Assembly (NCBI GenBank): GCA_019308625.1 | Contig: JAFDHU010000096.1 | Coordinates: 1 to 7,019 of the forward strand | Length of the DNA stretch: 7,019 nt | Direction: 5' to 3' | From: Deltaproteobacteria bacterium | GTDB taxonomy: Bacteria > Desulfobacterota > Desulfobaccia > Desulfobaccales > 0-14-0-80-60-11 | Shown here: positions 1 to 5,370 of the stretch, piece after piece | How the letters are laid out: the number at the start of each line of letters is the position of its first letter | How positions within the stretch are numbered: position 1 is the stretch's first letter | Notes under the pieces: generated by a model | The model's input: the letters and a program-made list of their open reading frames with translations, nothing else | The model's database searches: none | Told to the model about the DNA's origin: nothing | Position numbers and translations under genes: made by a program

Positions 1-115
1 GTGCTGGGGGGACGGGGAAAGTAGCAATCACCTGCCGGCGGGGTGCCCAAAACTGGCCGGCGGCCCGGACACCCTGCTTCCCGGCAGCTACGGCCGCCCC
101 GGAGGAGAACCTCAC
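1..115 (-). CDS. 5' part of an unknown gene in the phage-like block (runs off the left edge)
   Basis: On the minus strand a GTG at 115-113 overlaps the TGA stop of the preceding gene in a GTGA arrangement. The frame then stays open for 38 codons to the window edge, beginning MRFSSGAAVAAGKQGVRAAG. A GGCGGTG stretch just upstream could serve as a ribosome binding site. A 4-nt stop/start overlap is a common junction in tightly packed phage or operon genes, and the peptide composition is plausible for a soluble protein. Too little is present to name a domain. It could be a chance open frame in GC-rich DNA; the overlap and strand agreement are the main support. Confidence 0.45.
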   Translation of the reverse strand, partial: MRFSSGAAVAAGKQGVRAAGQFWAPRRQVIATFPVPPA

Positions 116-441
116 GTCACCGCCGGTTCAATCACCAGGGCCAGGTCCAGGCTTTTGTCTATGGTGCCGTCCGGAAACTCCACCTTGAGCTCCGCCACAT
201 AAAGCCCCGCCTCCTGATCAAGGTCAGACTCGGAAAGAAACACCGACACCACGCCGTCCCCGGCCTGGGATTTGTTGAACTCCCCGTCTGTCTTGGACAG
301 GACAAAACCGCTGTCGGTCTTGCTCTTTTTCACTCCCAAAAACAGGGTGGCGCCGCTCAGGTCCACAGCGCTCCCGTCCTGGCTGACCGACAGGGTAAGG
401 TGCTTGGCTTCCCCTCTCTTGAAAATCACTTTACCCGCCAT
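112..441 (-). CDS. Small phage-like protein resembling the BppU baseplate N-terminal domain
   Basis: This is a 109-residue protein starting at the ATG at 441-439, preceded by a strong AGGTGGAG ribosome binding site. The upstream in-frame extension to 534 is out-of-frame translation of the neighbouring gene and was rejected. The sequence opens FKRGEAKHLTLSV (residues 7-19), has DLSGATLFLGVKK (27-39), and ends with YVAELKVEFPDGTI (81-94). A charged start, 'DLSGAT', and a late 'GLYVAELKVEFPDG' strand are typical of the BppU_N-type immunoglobulin-like fold found in phage baseplate or receptor-binding proteins. There are no transmembrane segments or signal peptide. It overlaps the preceding gene by 11 nt and the next by 4 nt, so it is probably translationally coupled in a tail/baseplate module. 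The domain call is pattern recognition from motifs only. Confidence 0.7.
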   Translation of the reverse strand: MAGKVIFKRGEAKHLTLSVSQDGSAVDLSGATLFLGVKKSKTDSGFVLSKTDGEFNKSQAGDGVVSVFLSESDLDQEAGLYVAELKVEFPDGTIDKSLDLALVIEPAVT

Positions 442-844
442 GTAGCTCCACCTCAAGCTGTGGTGACCGCAGCTCCACCGCCAGCCGGGGGCGGCTGAGC
501 GCCACCTCCAGCTCACTGGCCGGGACGGGCACATACACCGGCGGCGGCGGAGGCTGCAGGGCCACCTCCAGACTCATCTGCGGCCGGTCCACCTCCACCA
601 CATCCTCATAGTCGGCGTAACCCTCTTTGCTGATACGCAGCCGGTAGGGAGAATAGGTCGTAACCAGGGTGTCATCCGGCAGGCCCGCCTCATAAGTGTA
701 CACGGCATAGTCCAGTATCTGCTCCGGAATGCGCCCTTCTGCATCAGTGCTAAAAGGAGAGCCAGACACCGGATTGCCGAAAATATCCTGAATCTCCACC
801 ACTGCACTGCCCACCGGGTTGTCCTCCTGGTCGCTCACCCGCAT
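431..844 (-). CDS. Ig-like (carboxypeptidase-regulatory-like) domain protein with poly-Pro linker; possibly the 3' half of a frameshifted gene
   Basis: This open frame encodes 137 residues. Residues 1-88 resemble a carboxypeptidase-regulatory/Ig-like beta-sandwich: RVSDQEDNPVGSAVVEI (2-18), FGNPVSGSPFSTDAEGRIP (22-40) and YRLRISKEGYADYE (67-80). A PPPPP linker (98-102) follows. Four copies of an L(E/A)V(A/E)L pattern occur at 92-96, 112-116, 121-125 and 130-134. The annotated ATG at 844 has no ribosome binding site and lies inside the previous gene, which overlaps it by 95 bp. The N-terminus looks as if it begins inside a beta strand. It may therefore be the natural C-terminal continuation of the beta-helix protein encoded by 750-1889, separated from it by a single-base shift. 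It is probably a virion or tail-surface structural protein, but the function is inferred from context. Confidence 0.65.
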   Translation of the reverse strand: MRVSDQEDNPVGSAVVEIQDIFGNPVSGSPFSTDAEGRIPEQILDYAVYTYEAGLPDDTLVTTYSPYRLRISKEGYADYEDVVEVDRPQMSLEVALQPPPPPVYVPVPASELEVALSRPRLAVELRSPQLEVELHGG

Positions 845-1889
845 AGCTCAGAAAGGCGTAACCGCCGTTCAGATAGGACCGCAGGTCATCCATGGCGGTG
901 TCAGGCTGGGTTTCGTCCAGAGTGGCTCCCTCCAGCAGGGTGAGGTGATACAGCTCGCTGCCGCTCAGATTGAAGGTTCCCACTTTTTGGCCGTGGAACA
1001 GGCAATTCCAGATCTTCACCCCGGAACAATGGGCTATTTTGGCGTCCCACCCCCGGCTGCTGAAGGAGCAGCCGTAGAATTCCAGGCTGCCCCCGATGTT
1101 TCTCATACTTATGTTGCTAAGCTCTCCCCAATTGAAACAGCAGCCATGGCCACCGATCTTCAGTTCCGCATCCAATATCCTGCCAAATCTGGCGGTGGCC
1201 TGGCTTTTGGTTAGCAGAGCAATGATGCTCGTCCAGGGTACTCCCAGATAGGCAAACTCCACCTGTTTGTCTTCGTCTATCAGCCAGGTGGGGGTGCTGC
1301 CGTCCCCCACCTGCACCCTGGCCCGGAGAAAATACTGGTCCAAACCCTGCCGGAGCACCACGTCCCAGTTGCCCGCCAGACTGGCCTCATAGAGGGTTTC
1401 AAAGTTGCAGGGCGCCGTCTCGGTGTAGCCGGTCACCACCAGGAGATTGTCTCCCACCTGCACGGCTTCGGTGGCATTGGCGCCGCCTTCCGTGGGGTTG
1501 CTCACTGCCTCCAGGCGGCAGCGCACCCACATTTGTTTGACGCCGTTCACCTCGCATTCCCGCCAGTCATCCGGAGGGGTAAAGCCGACCACCTGCTGTC
1601 CGGTGGCGGTCCAGCCGTTGGTACCATCCGTCACCGCCAGGGGCGCCCATGCGGAACCGTTCCAGTATTCCCAGACAAAGGCTGCTGAGTCCGCGGCAAA
1701 CGGCGTACCGATATAAACCTGCACGTCGTCAAACCGGGGGTTGTGCCCGAAGTACAAGGCGTCGCCAGCCTGCGCCCCGTCCGGGAAATAATCAAAGACC
1801 ACCTGCCCGGAGAAATTGGCGGAAAAGACCCCCCCGGCCTCAGAATAGATGTAGGCCGGCGTGATCCAGGAATTGTAGCTGATACTCAC
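750..1889 (-). CDS. Phage-like structural protein with beta-rich N-terminal domain and right-handed beta-helix-like region
   Basis: A GTG start at 1889-1887 follows an AAGGTG ribosome binding site and sits 3 nt after the preceding stop; the product is 379 residues. Residues 45-130 contain VWEYWNGSAWAPLAVTDGTN (72-91), GFTPPDDW (102-109) and MWVRCRL (120-126), a beta-rich pattern I associate with phage tail and baseplate proteins. Residues 235-325 form short repeated strands such as SLEFYGCSFSSRG (268-280) and VKIWNCLFHG (291-300), with regularly placed Gly, Cys and Asn. This resembles a right-handed parallel beta-helix, as in tail spikes and polysaccharide-binding proteins. The last ~30 residues (GERPGGQPGG onward) are low-complexity and look like out-of-frame reading of the next gene, so the authentic frame is probably lost near residue 349. 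No catalytic residues can be assigned. Confidence 0.7.
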   Translation of the reverse strand: MSISYNSWITPAYIYSEAGGVFSANFSGQVVFDYFPDGAQAGDALYFGHNPRFDDVQVYIGTPFAADSAAFVWEYWNGSAWAPLAVTDGTNGWTATGQQVVGFTPPDDWRECEVNGVKQMWVRCRLEAVSNPTEGGANATEAVQVGDNLLVVTGYTETAPCNFETLYEASLAGNWDVVLRQGLDQYFLRARVQVGDGSTPTWLIDEDKQVEFAYLGVPWTSIIALLTKSQATARFGRILDAELKIGGHGCCFNWGELSNISMRNIGGSLEFYGCSFSSRGWDAKIAHCSGVKIWNCLFHGQKVGTFNLSGSELYHLTLLEGATLDETQPDTAMDDLRSYLNGGYAFLSYAGERPGGQPGGQCSGGDSGYFRQSGVWLSF

Positions 1890-1892
1890 CCC

Positions 1893-2168
1893 TTACACCT
1901 TTTTCAGCTCTTCCAGCCAAGCGGTTTTGGCCCGGAGGCGGCTCTCCAGCTCCGCAGCGTAGCTCCCGTGCACGCTGTTCCAAAACCTGAGCGTCTCCTC
2001 GTCGGGCCTGACTTTGCACACCGGCATGCTGGTCAATTTCTCCCGCAGGGCCACAATTTCCGCCTCCACCTCGGTAAGAAAGGCCTGCCATTCTTCCGGC
2101 GTCCAGGCCTGCACGGGATTGTCACTTTCCAGATACACGTTGCCGTCGGGATCTCTCAAGTAGTTCAT
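1893..2168 (-). CDS. Conserved-looking small phage-type protein of unknown function
   Basis: The ATG at 2168-2166 has GAGG six nt upstream, and the product is 91 residues. It starts MNYLRDPDGNVYLESD and continues with AWTPEEWQAFLTEVEAEI (21-38), then a predominantly helical, charged second half ending WLEELKKV. The alternating Glu/Lys/Leu pattern suggests two amphipathic helices. There are no membrane segments and only one cysteine (position 51). It lies between a 53-aa ORF that overlaps its start and the beta-helix structural gene that begins 3 nt after its stop, which suggests one transcription unit. Small acidic helical proteins upstream of tail-fibre or baseplate genes are common in prophages, but I do not recognise a named family. 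Confidence 0.65.
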   Translation of the reverse strand: MNYLRDPDGNVYLESDNPVQAWTPEEWQAFLTEVEAEIVALREKLTSMPVCKVRPDEETLRFWNSVHGSYAAELESRLRAKTAWLEELKKV

Positions 2169-2283
2169 GTCTGGCCTCGCTGATGGCGGCCCGTAACTTT
2201 GGACCAGATTTCTTAATAATATCCAAGGACTTATCCAGCTTTGCCAATAAATAGCGCAGCTTTACTTCCCTATCTATGTGCAT
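2122..2283 (-). CDS. Short charged helical protein, first gene of the phage-like block
   Basis: A 53-codon minus-strand frame runs from the ATG at 2283-2281 to the TGA at 2124-2122. Its start has one of the best ribosome binding sites in the window, GGGGAG four nt before the ATG. The peptide begins MHIDREVKLRYLLAKLDKSL, is rich in Lys, Arg, Glu and Leu, and would form one or two amphipathic helices. It has no cysteine, signal peptide or membrane segment. Its 3' end overlaps the start of the 91-aa gene by 47 nt in another frame, an unusually long overlap that lowers confidence. It may be a small structural or chaperone-like phage protein, or a leader peptide coupling translation of the next gene. 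Confidence 0.45.
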   Translation of the reverse strand: MHIDREVKLRYLLAKLDKSLDIIKKSGPKLRAAISEARHELLERSRRQRVSGK

Positions 2284-2404
2284 GGCTCTCCCCTGCGGCA
2301 GGCAGTTTCGGGTTTCAGGCTGCGGACCTTTACGTCCATCGCGGTTTTGCCCGTTTCTTTAAAACAAACTCCGCCGGCCTGCCAGAACACCCGGAAGGTC
2401 TGGC

Positions 2405-2427
2405 ACGGTAACCGTTTGCCCGGGCAA
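2405..2427. repeat. Two adjacent perfect palindromes
   Basis: ACGGT-A-ACCGT (2405-2415) is followed immediately by TTGCCCGGGCAA (2416-2427); each is a perfect dyad. They lie about 120 bp upstream of the first leftward phage-like start at 2283. Such sites can bind dimeric repressors or fold as hairpins in RNA. Function is inference; GC-rich DNA produces short palindromes by chance, though two in direct contact are less expected. Confidence 0.4.
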
Positions 2428-2530
2428 GGTCAAGGCAGGCTCCAAAGGCAAGAAAGGAAACAATCTGCAGAGGCCTTTCCTGTGCCTTGCCTCCTGGGGG
2501 TCAAATATCGGAAGGGGATATTAGCCAGTC

Positions 2531-2546
2531 TGAGGCTCCGGCCTCA
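2531..2546 (-). terminator. Possible weak terminator stem-loop after the ABC ATPase gene
   Basis: A perfect 6-bp stem (TGAGGC/GCCTCA) with a 4-nt loop lies about 29 nt beyond the ATPase stop codon on the minus strand. No T-run follows, so it is not a classical intrinsic terminator. Confidence 0.25.
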
Positions 2547-2574
2547 TCCTGCCGGGTGCAGGCCCCAAGCCGCC

Positions 2575-3552
2575 TTAACCCTCCGCCTGGCTTTCCTGCT
2601 TGAGGATGATCTGAACAAACAGGTCCTCCAGGCCGGGCTCCGCCGGGTTGATCTGCACCTCCTCCACCCCGGCGGCAGCCAGGGTCTGCTTCAAGGGCTC
2701 CAGGGCTTCCTCCGCCCGGGGTACCGCCACCATGAGCCGATCCCCCGTGGCCAGCACCTGACCGACCAGGGGCTGTCCCGTCAACGCGGCCCGAGCGGTC
2801 CGCAAATCCGCGGTCCGCACCTCCAGAAGCTCGCCCTCAAAGGATTCCTTCAGCGCCTGGGGGGTGTCCACCACCAGCAGCCGTCCTTGATGCATCAGCC
2901 CCACCCGGTGGGCCCGCTCAGCCTCATCCATGTAAGCGGTGGACAAAAAGATGGTCATGCCGCCTTTCAGAAGTTCATAGAGAATGGCCCAGAATTCCCG
3001 CCGGGATACCGGGTCCACCCCGAAGGTGGGTTCATCCAGGAACAGGACCTGCGGCCGGTGCACTAGGGCGCAGATCAGCCCCAGCTTCTGGCGCATGCCG
3101 CCGGACAACTGGGCCGCCAGGCGGTCCTGAAAGGCCGCCAGGTTGGCAAACCGGAGCAGCTCCGGCACCCGCTGCTGGCGCTCCTCCTGCGGAACCCGGT
3201 AGAGGTCGGCGAAAAACCTCAAGTTTTCGCCCACTGTCAGATCGTCATACAGCCCGAAACGCTGGGGCATATAGCCGATGTGCTCTTTGAGCTGCTCCGC
3301 CTCCTTGACCGTGTCAAACCCCAGCACCTGGGCCCGGCCCTCGTCCGGGTCCATGATTCCGGTGAGCAGCCGCATCACCGTGGTTTTGCCGGCGCCATCC
3401 GGCCCCACCAGGGCGAAGGCCTCCCCCCGGGTCACCCTCAAAGTGAACCGGTTCACCGCCAGCCGTGCCTGAAAGCGCTTGGTCAGCCCGTCCACCTGAA
3501 CGACAACTTCTTTTTGGCCTTTTTCCCCGGCAGTTGTTTTCTGATCCGGCAT
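2575..3552 (-). CDS. ABC transporter ATP-binding protein (ABC-2/YbhF-type exporter ATPase)
   Basis: This 325-residue cytoplasmic ATPase would power an ABC-2 type export permease. It shows Walker A GPDGAGKTT (50-58), Q-loop YMPQRFGLYDDL (94-105), signature LSGGM (149-153) and Walker B VLFLDEPT with catalytic Glu174. A C-terminal extension of about 100 residues is typical of YbhF/NatA-like ATPases of drug, lipid or polysaccharide exporters. The usual H-loop His is replaced by Ala206 in STAYMDEAER; related exporters often carry Pro here, so this may be family variation. The ATG at 3552 has no clear Shine-Dalgarno site. No permease or HlyD-type gene lies downstream, where the phage-like block begins after a 291-bp gap, so the partner must be elsewhere or has been lost. 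It is divergent from the hopanoid operon. Substrate unknown. Confidence 0.92.
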   Translation of the reverse strand: MPDQKTTAGEKGQKEVVVQVDGLTKRFQARLAVNRFTLRVTRGEAFALVGPDGAGKTTVMRLLTGIMDPDEGRAQVLGFDTVKEAEQLKEHIGYMPQRFGLYDDLTVGENLRFFADLYRVPQEERQQRVPELLRFANLAAFQDRLAAQLSGGMRQKLGLICALVHRPQVLFLDEPTFGVDPVSRREFWAILYELLKGGMTIFLSTAYMDEAERAHRVGLMHQGRLLVVDTPQALKESFEGELLEVRTADLRTARAALTGQPLVGQVLATGDRLMVAVPRAEEALEPLKQTLAAAGVEEVQINPAEPGLEDLFVQIILKQESQAEG

Positions 3553-3585
3553 AGAGCACCCATAACCGGCGAGAAAGTGAATTAT

Positions 3586-3646
3586 GTCACCTCGAGCCTA
3601 AGCGAAGGGTATGGATTCTTAGGCTCCTAAAGGGCCTCAGAATGAC
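3586..3646. repeat. Hairpin-forming copy pair of an interspersed intergenic repeat
   Basis: The segment begins GTCACC and contains TAAGCGAAGGGT; it ends with CTCAGAATGAC, which on the opposite strand reads GTCATTCTGAG, the start of the same repeat family. Inside is a perfect 9-bp inverted repeat, GAGCCTAAG (3594-3602) and CTTAGGCTC (3618-3626), with a 15-nt loop. It looks like two oppositely oriented, decayed copies forming one imperfect hairpin. Confidence 0.55.
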
Positions 3647-3716
3647 TTTCAGACTCTGAGTCAAAACAGGCCTTCCCTCCGGCCTAGGCTGTTGGAAAAT
3701 TCTCCAAAAGTAAACC

Positions 3717-3746
3717 TTGTCATTCTGAGCGAAGCGGATAATCTGG
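3717..3746 (+). repeat. Interspersed intergenic repeat, best-preserved copy
   Basis: The sequence reads TTGTCATTCTGAGCGAAGCG followed by GATAATCTGG. From memory, it closely matches a widespread intergenic repeat of the form GTCATTCTGAGCGAAGCGAA-GAATCT seen in many environmental bacterial genomes. Its first 11 nt (3719-3729) are the exact inverse of 3636-3646. Confidence 0.6.
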
Positions 3747-3761
3747 TAATTTCAGTTAGTT

Positions 3762-3790
3762 CCTAGACGCTTCACTTAGTTCAGGGTGCC
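3762..3790 (-). repeat. Degenerate inverted copy of the same intergenic repeat
   Basis: Read on the minus strand it gives GGCACCCTGAACTAAGTGAA then GCGTCTAGG, matching the CACCCTGAGCGAAGCGAAGGGTCT variant of the family with several substitutions. Orientation is opposite to the copy at 3717. Confidence 0.45.
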
Positions 3791-3817
3791 AAACATAAGG
3801 TTTTGCAATGCCTGCTA

Positions 3818-3842
3818 GCCCCCGGGAGCAAGTCTTGGGGGC
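3818..3842 (+). other. GC-rich stem-loop upstream of hpnJ
   Basis: GCCCCC (3818-3823) pairs with GGGGGC (3837-3842) across a 13-nt loop and is followed by CTGTTTCT. It might be a weak terminator for read-through from the left, or a structural element. It lies just upstream of the candidate promoter, so it is probably not part of the hpnJ leader. Confidence 0.25.
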
Positions 3843-3849
3843 CTGTTTC

Positions 3850-3878
3850 TGGACAAACTCCGGGCTCTGGGATAAACT
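3850..3878 (+). promoter_or_regulatory. Candidate sigma-70-type promoter for the hopanoid operon
   Basis: TGGACA (3850-3855) matches the -35 consensus at five of six positions; a 17-bp spacer then leads to TAAACT (3873-3878), four of six for the -10. An alternative -10, CATAAT (3886-3891), has no good -35. The hpnJ start is 38 bp downstream. Confidence 0.35.
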
Positions 3879-3915
3879 TTTAATTCATAATTCTATAGCC
3901 TACGGTGACTAATCA

Positions 3916-5370
3916 ATGAAGCGCACGCTCCTGCTCAACCCTCCCTCTTTTCAGGACTTTGACGGCGGGGCCGGCTCCCGTTATCAGGCCACTCGGGAGG
4001 TTGCCTCCTTCTGGTATCCTACCTGGCTGTGCTATCCTGCCGGGCTCATCCCGGAAAGCCGGGTAGTGGACGCCCCACCCGAGCACCTGACCGTGGATCA
4101 GGTGGCCGCCCTGGCCAAGGACTTTGACCTGGCGGTGCTCTTCACCACCAGCGCCTCCTTCCATCACGATGTGGAGACCATCAGGCGTCTCAAGGAAGTC
4201 AACCCCCGTCTGCAGGCCGGGCTGGTGGGGCCCCAGGTGACGGTCCTGGCCGAGGAATCCCTGGCCGCCGCGCCCCAGGTGGATTTTGTGGCCCGCCGGG
4301 AATTTGACTTCACTATCACGGAAGTGGCCCAGGACCGCCCCTGGGCCGACATTCTGGGCTTAAGCTACCGGACCAACGGCCATATCCATCACAACCCGGA
4401 CCGCCCTTATATTGAAGACCTGGACGCCCTGCCCTTTGTGGTGGACATCTATCACCGCGACCTTAAGCTGGAGCGGTACAACATCCCCTACCTCCGTTAC
4501 CCCTACGTGTCCATCTACACCGGCCGTGGCTGCCCGCACCAGTGCGTCTACTGCCTCTGGCCCCAGACCTTCACCGGCCGGCGTTACCGGGTCCGGAGCG
4601 TAGCCAATGTGGCCGCCGAGGTCCGCCGGGCCCTGGAACTGTTTCCCCAGGCGGCGGAAATCTTTTTTGACGATGACACCTTTACGGCCAACGGGCCCCG
4701 GGCCCGGGAGCTCAGCCGGGCTCTGGCCCCCTTAAACTGCACCTGGTCGGCCACTGCTCGGGTCAACACCGACTACGAGACCCTGAAGGCCATGAAGGAT
4801 GGCGGGCTCCGCCTGCTGGTGGTGGGCTTTGAAACCGGAGACGCCCAAGTGCTGCAAAACATCAAAAAGGGCGCCACCCTGGAGATGGCCCGCCGCTTCG
4901 TCAAATGGTGCCGGGAGTTGGGCATCCAGGTGCACGGTACCTTCATGGTGGGCCTGCCCGGAGAAACCAAAGAAAGCATTGAGGCCTCCATCCGCTTCGC
5001 CTGCGAACTGGACCCTGACACCATCCAAGTATCCCTGGCCACCCCTTATCCTGGTACCGAGTTTTACGAATACTGTCGGGAGAGGGGCTACCTGCAGGAC
5101 CACCAACTGGTGCAGGGCATGACTGGCTACCAGCAGTGCGTGGTGGACTACCCCGGACTGGCCGCCGCGGATATTTTTCAGGCTGTGCCCCGGTTTTACC
5201 GGCGCTTCTATTTCCGCCCCCGCTACATGGCCCGGGCTCTTAAAGTCATGCTCCAGGACCCCGACGAGCGCCGCCGCCTGCTTAAGGAAAGCCGGGAATT
5301 CTTCACCTTTCTCTTCAAGCGGCGCCAATGCCGGGAGGACCAGGCCCAAGCCGGCGCCGGCTGCTCATGA
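3916..5370 (+). CDS. hpnJ: HpnJ, B12-binding-type radical SAM enzyme of hopanoid head-group synthesis
   Basis: This 484-residue protein matches the HpnJ family over its whole length. The N-terminus contains NPPSFQDFDGGAGSRYQATR and SFWYPTWLCYPAGLIP, strongly characteristic of HpnJ, followed by a cobalamin-binding-like Rossmann region (to about residue 140) and a radical SAM barrel with CX3CX2C at Cys206, Cys210 and Cys213 in GRGCPHQCVYCLW. Later motifs EIFFDDDTF, VVGFETGD and GTFMVGLPGET fit the same barrel. Genetic work in Burkholderia cenocepacia places HpnJ in making bacteriohopanetetrol cyclitol ether from the glucosamine adduct, after HpnI and HpnK. The ATG at 3916 has GGTGA seven nt upstream (3904-3908). 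It is the first gene of a rightward operon, and its stop overlaps the next start by ATGA (5367-5370). The last ~15 residues are a variable Cys/Gln/Ala-rich tail. Confidence 0.93.
   Translation: MKRTLLLNPPSFQDFDGGAGSRYQATREVASFWYPTWLCYPAGLIPESRVVDAPPEHLTVDQVAALAKDFDLAVLFTTSASFHHDVETIRRLKEVNPRLQAGLVGPQVTVLAEESLAAAPQVDFVARREFDFTITEVAQDRPWADILGLSYRTNGHIHHNPDRPYIEDLDALPFVVDIYHRDLKLERYNIPYLRYPYVSIYTGRGCPHQCVYCLWPQTFTGRRYRVRSVANVAAEVRRALELFPQAAEIFFDDDTFTANGPRARELSRALAPLNCTWSATARVNTDYETLKAMKDGGLRLLVVGFETGDAQVLQNIKKGATLEMARRFVKWCRELGIQVHGTFMVGLPGETKESIEASIRFACELDPDTIQVSLATPYPGTEFYEYCRERGYLQDHQLVQGMTGYQQCVVDYPGLAAADIFQAVPRFYRRFYFRPRYMARALKVMLQDPDERRRLLKESREFFTFLFKRRQCREDQAQAGAGCS

Larger units (their letters stand above)
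2284..2574. other. Intergenic region without a convincing gene
   Basis: This spacer lies between the phage-like block and the stop of the ABC ATPase gene. I see no tRNA and no obvious attachment-site repeat. It contains two adjacent palindromes (2405-2427) and a short stem-loop (2531-2546). A minus-strand frame of 38 codons (GTG at 2390, stop at 2276-2274, containing VFWQAGGVCFKETGKTA) is open but has no ribosome binding site, so I do not call it a gene. Whatever promoter drives the leftward phage-like genes should lie here or within the ATPase gene, but no clear -35/-10 pair was found. Confidence 0.6.
3553..3915. other. Divergent intergenic region with repeats and a candidate promoter
   Basis: This 363-bp spacer separates the leftward ATPase gene from the rightward hopanoid operon. 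Its base composition is lower in GC than the genes. It holds degenerate copies of a repeat with core CTGAGCGAAGCG (3586-3646, 3717-3746, 3762-3790), an odd-centred palindrome GACTCTGAGTC (3652-3662), a GC-rich stem-loop (3818-3842) and a plausible promoter (3850-3878). No protein-coding gene or tRNA is evident. Confidence 0.7.

Noticed and set aside
43..498. 151-codon plus-strand open frame
   Set aside because: Antisense to the BppU-like gene, with an Arg/His/Pro-rich composition and no recognisable motif.
2274..2390. 38-codon minus-strand frame containing VFWQAGGVCFKETGKTA
   Set aside because: The composition looks protein-like, but there is no ribosome binding site and it overlaps the better-supported 53-codon ORF; it may be part of a decayed repeat or gene remnant.
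2278..3066. 262-codon plus-strand open frame
   Set aside because: It lies mostly antisense to the ABC ATPase gene, whose motifs are unambiguous; the peptide is His/Gln/Arg/Pro-rich as expected of a shadow frame.
3586..3790. CRISPR array
   Set aside because: The repeats are degenerate, in both orientations and unevenly spaced, with no spacers and no cas genes in the window.
4732..5349. 205-codon minus-strand open frame
   Set aside because: Exact shadow of hpnJ; the sense frame carries the family motifs.
5328..5366. Upstream ATG extending the second radical SAM protein by 13 residues
   Set aside because: The extra residues (MPGGPGPSRRRLL) are out-of-frame hpnJ sequence, and the ATGA overlap at 5367 is a typical coupled start.
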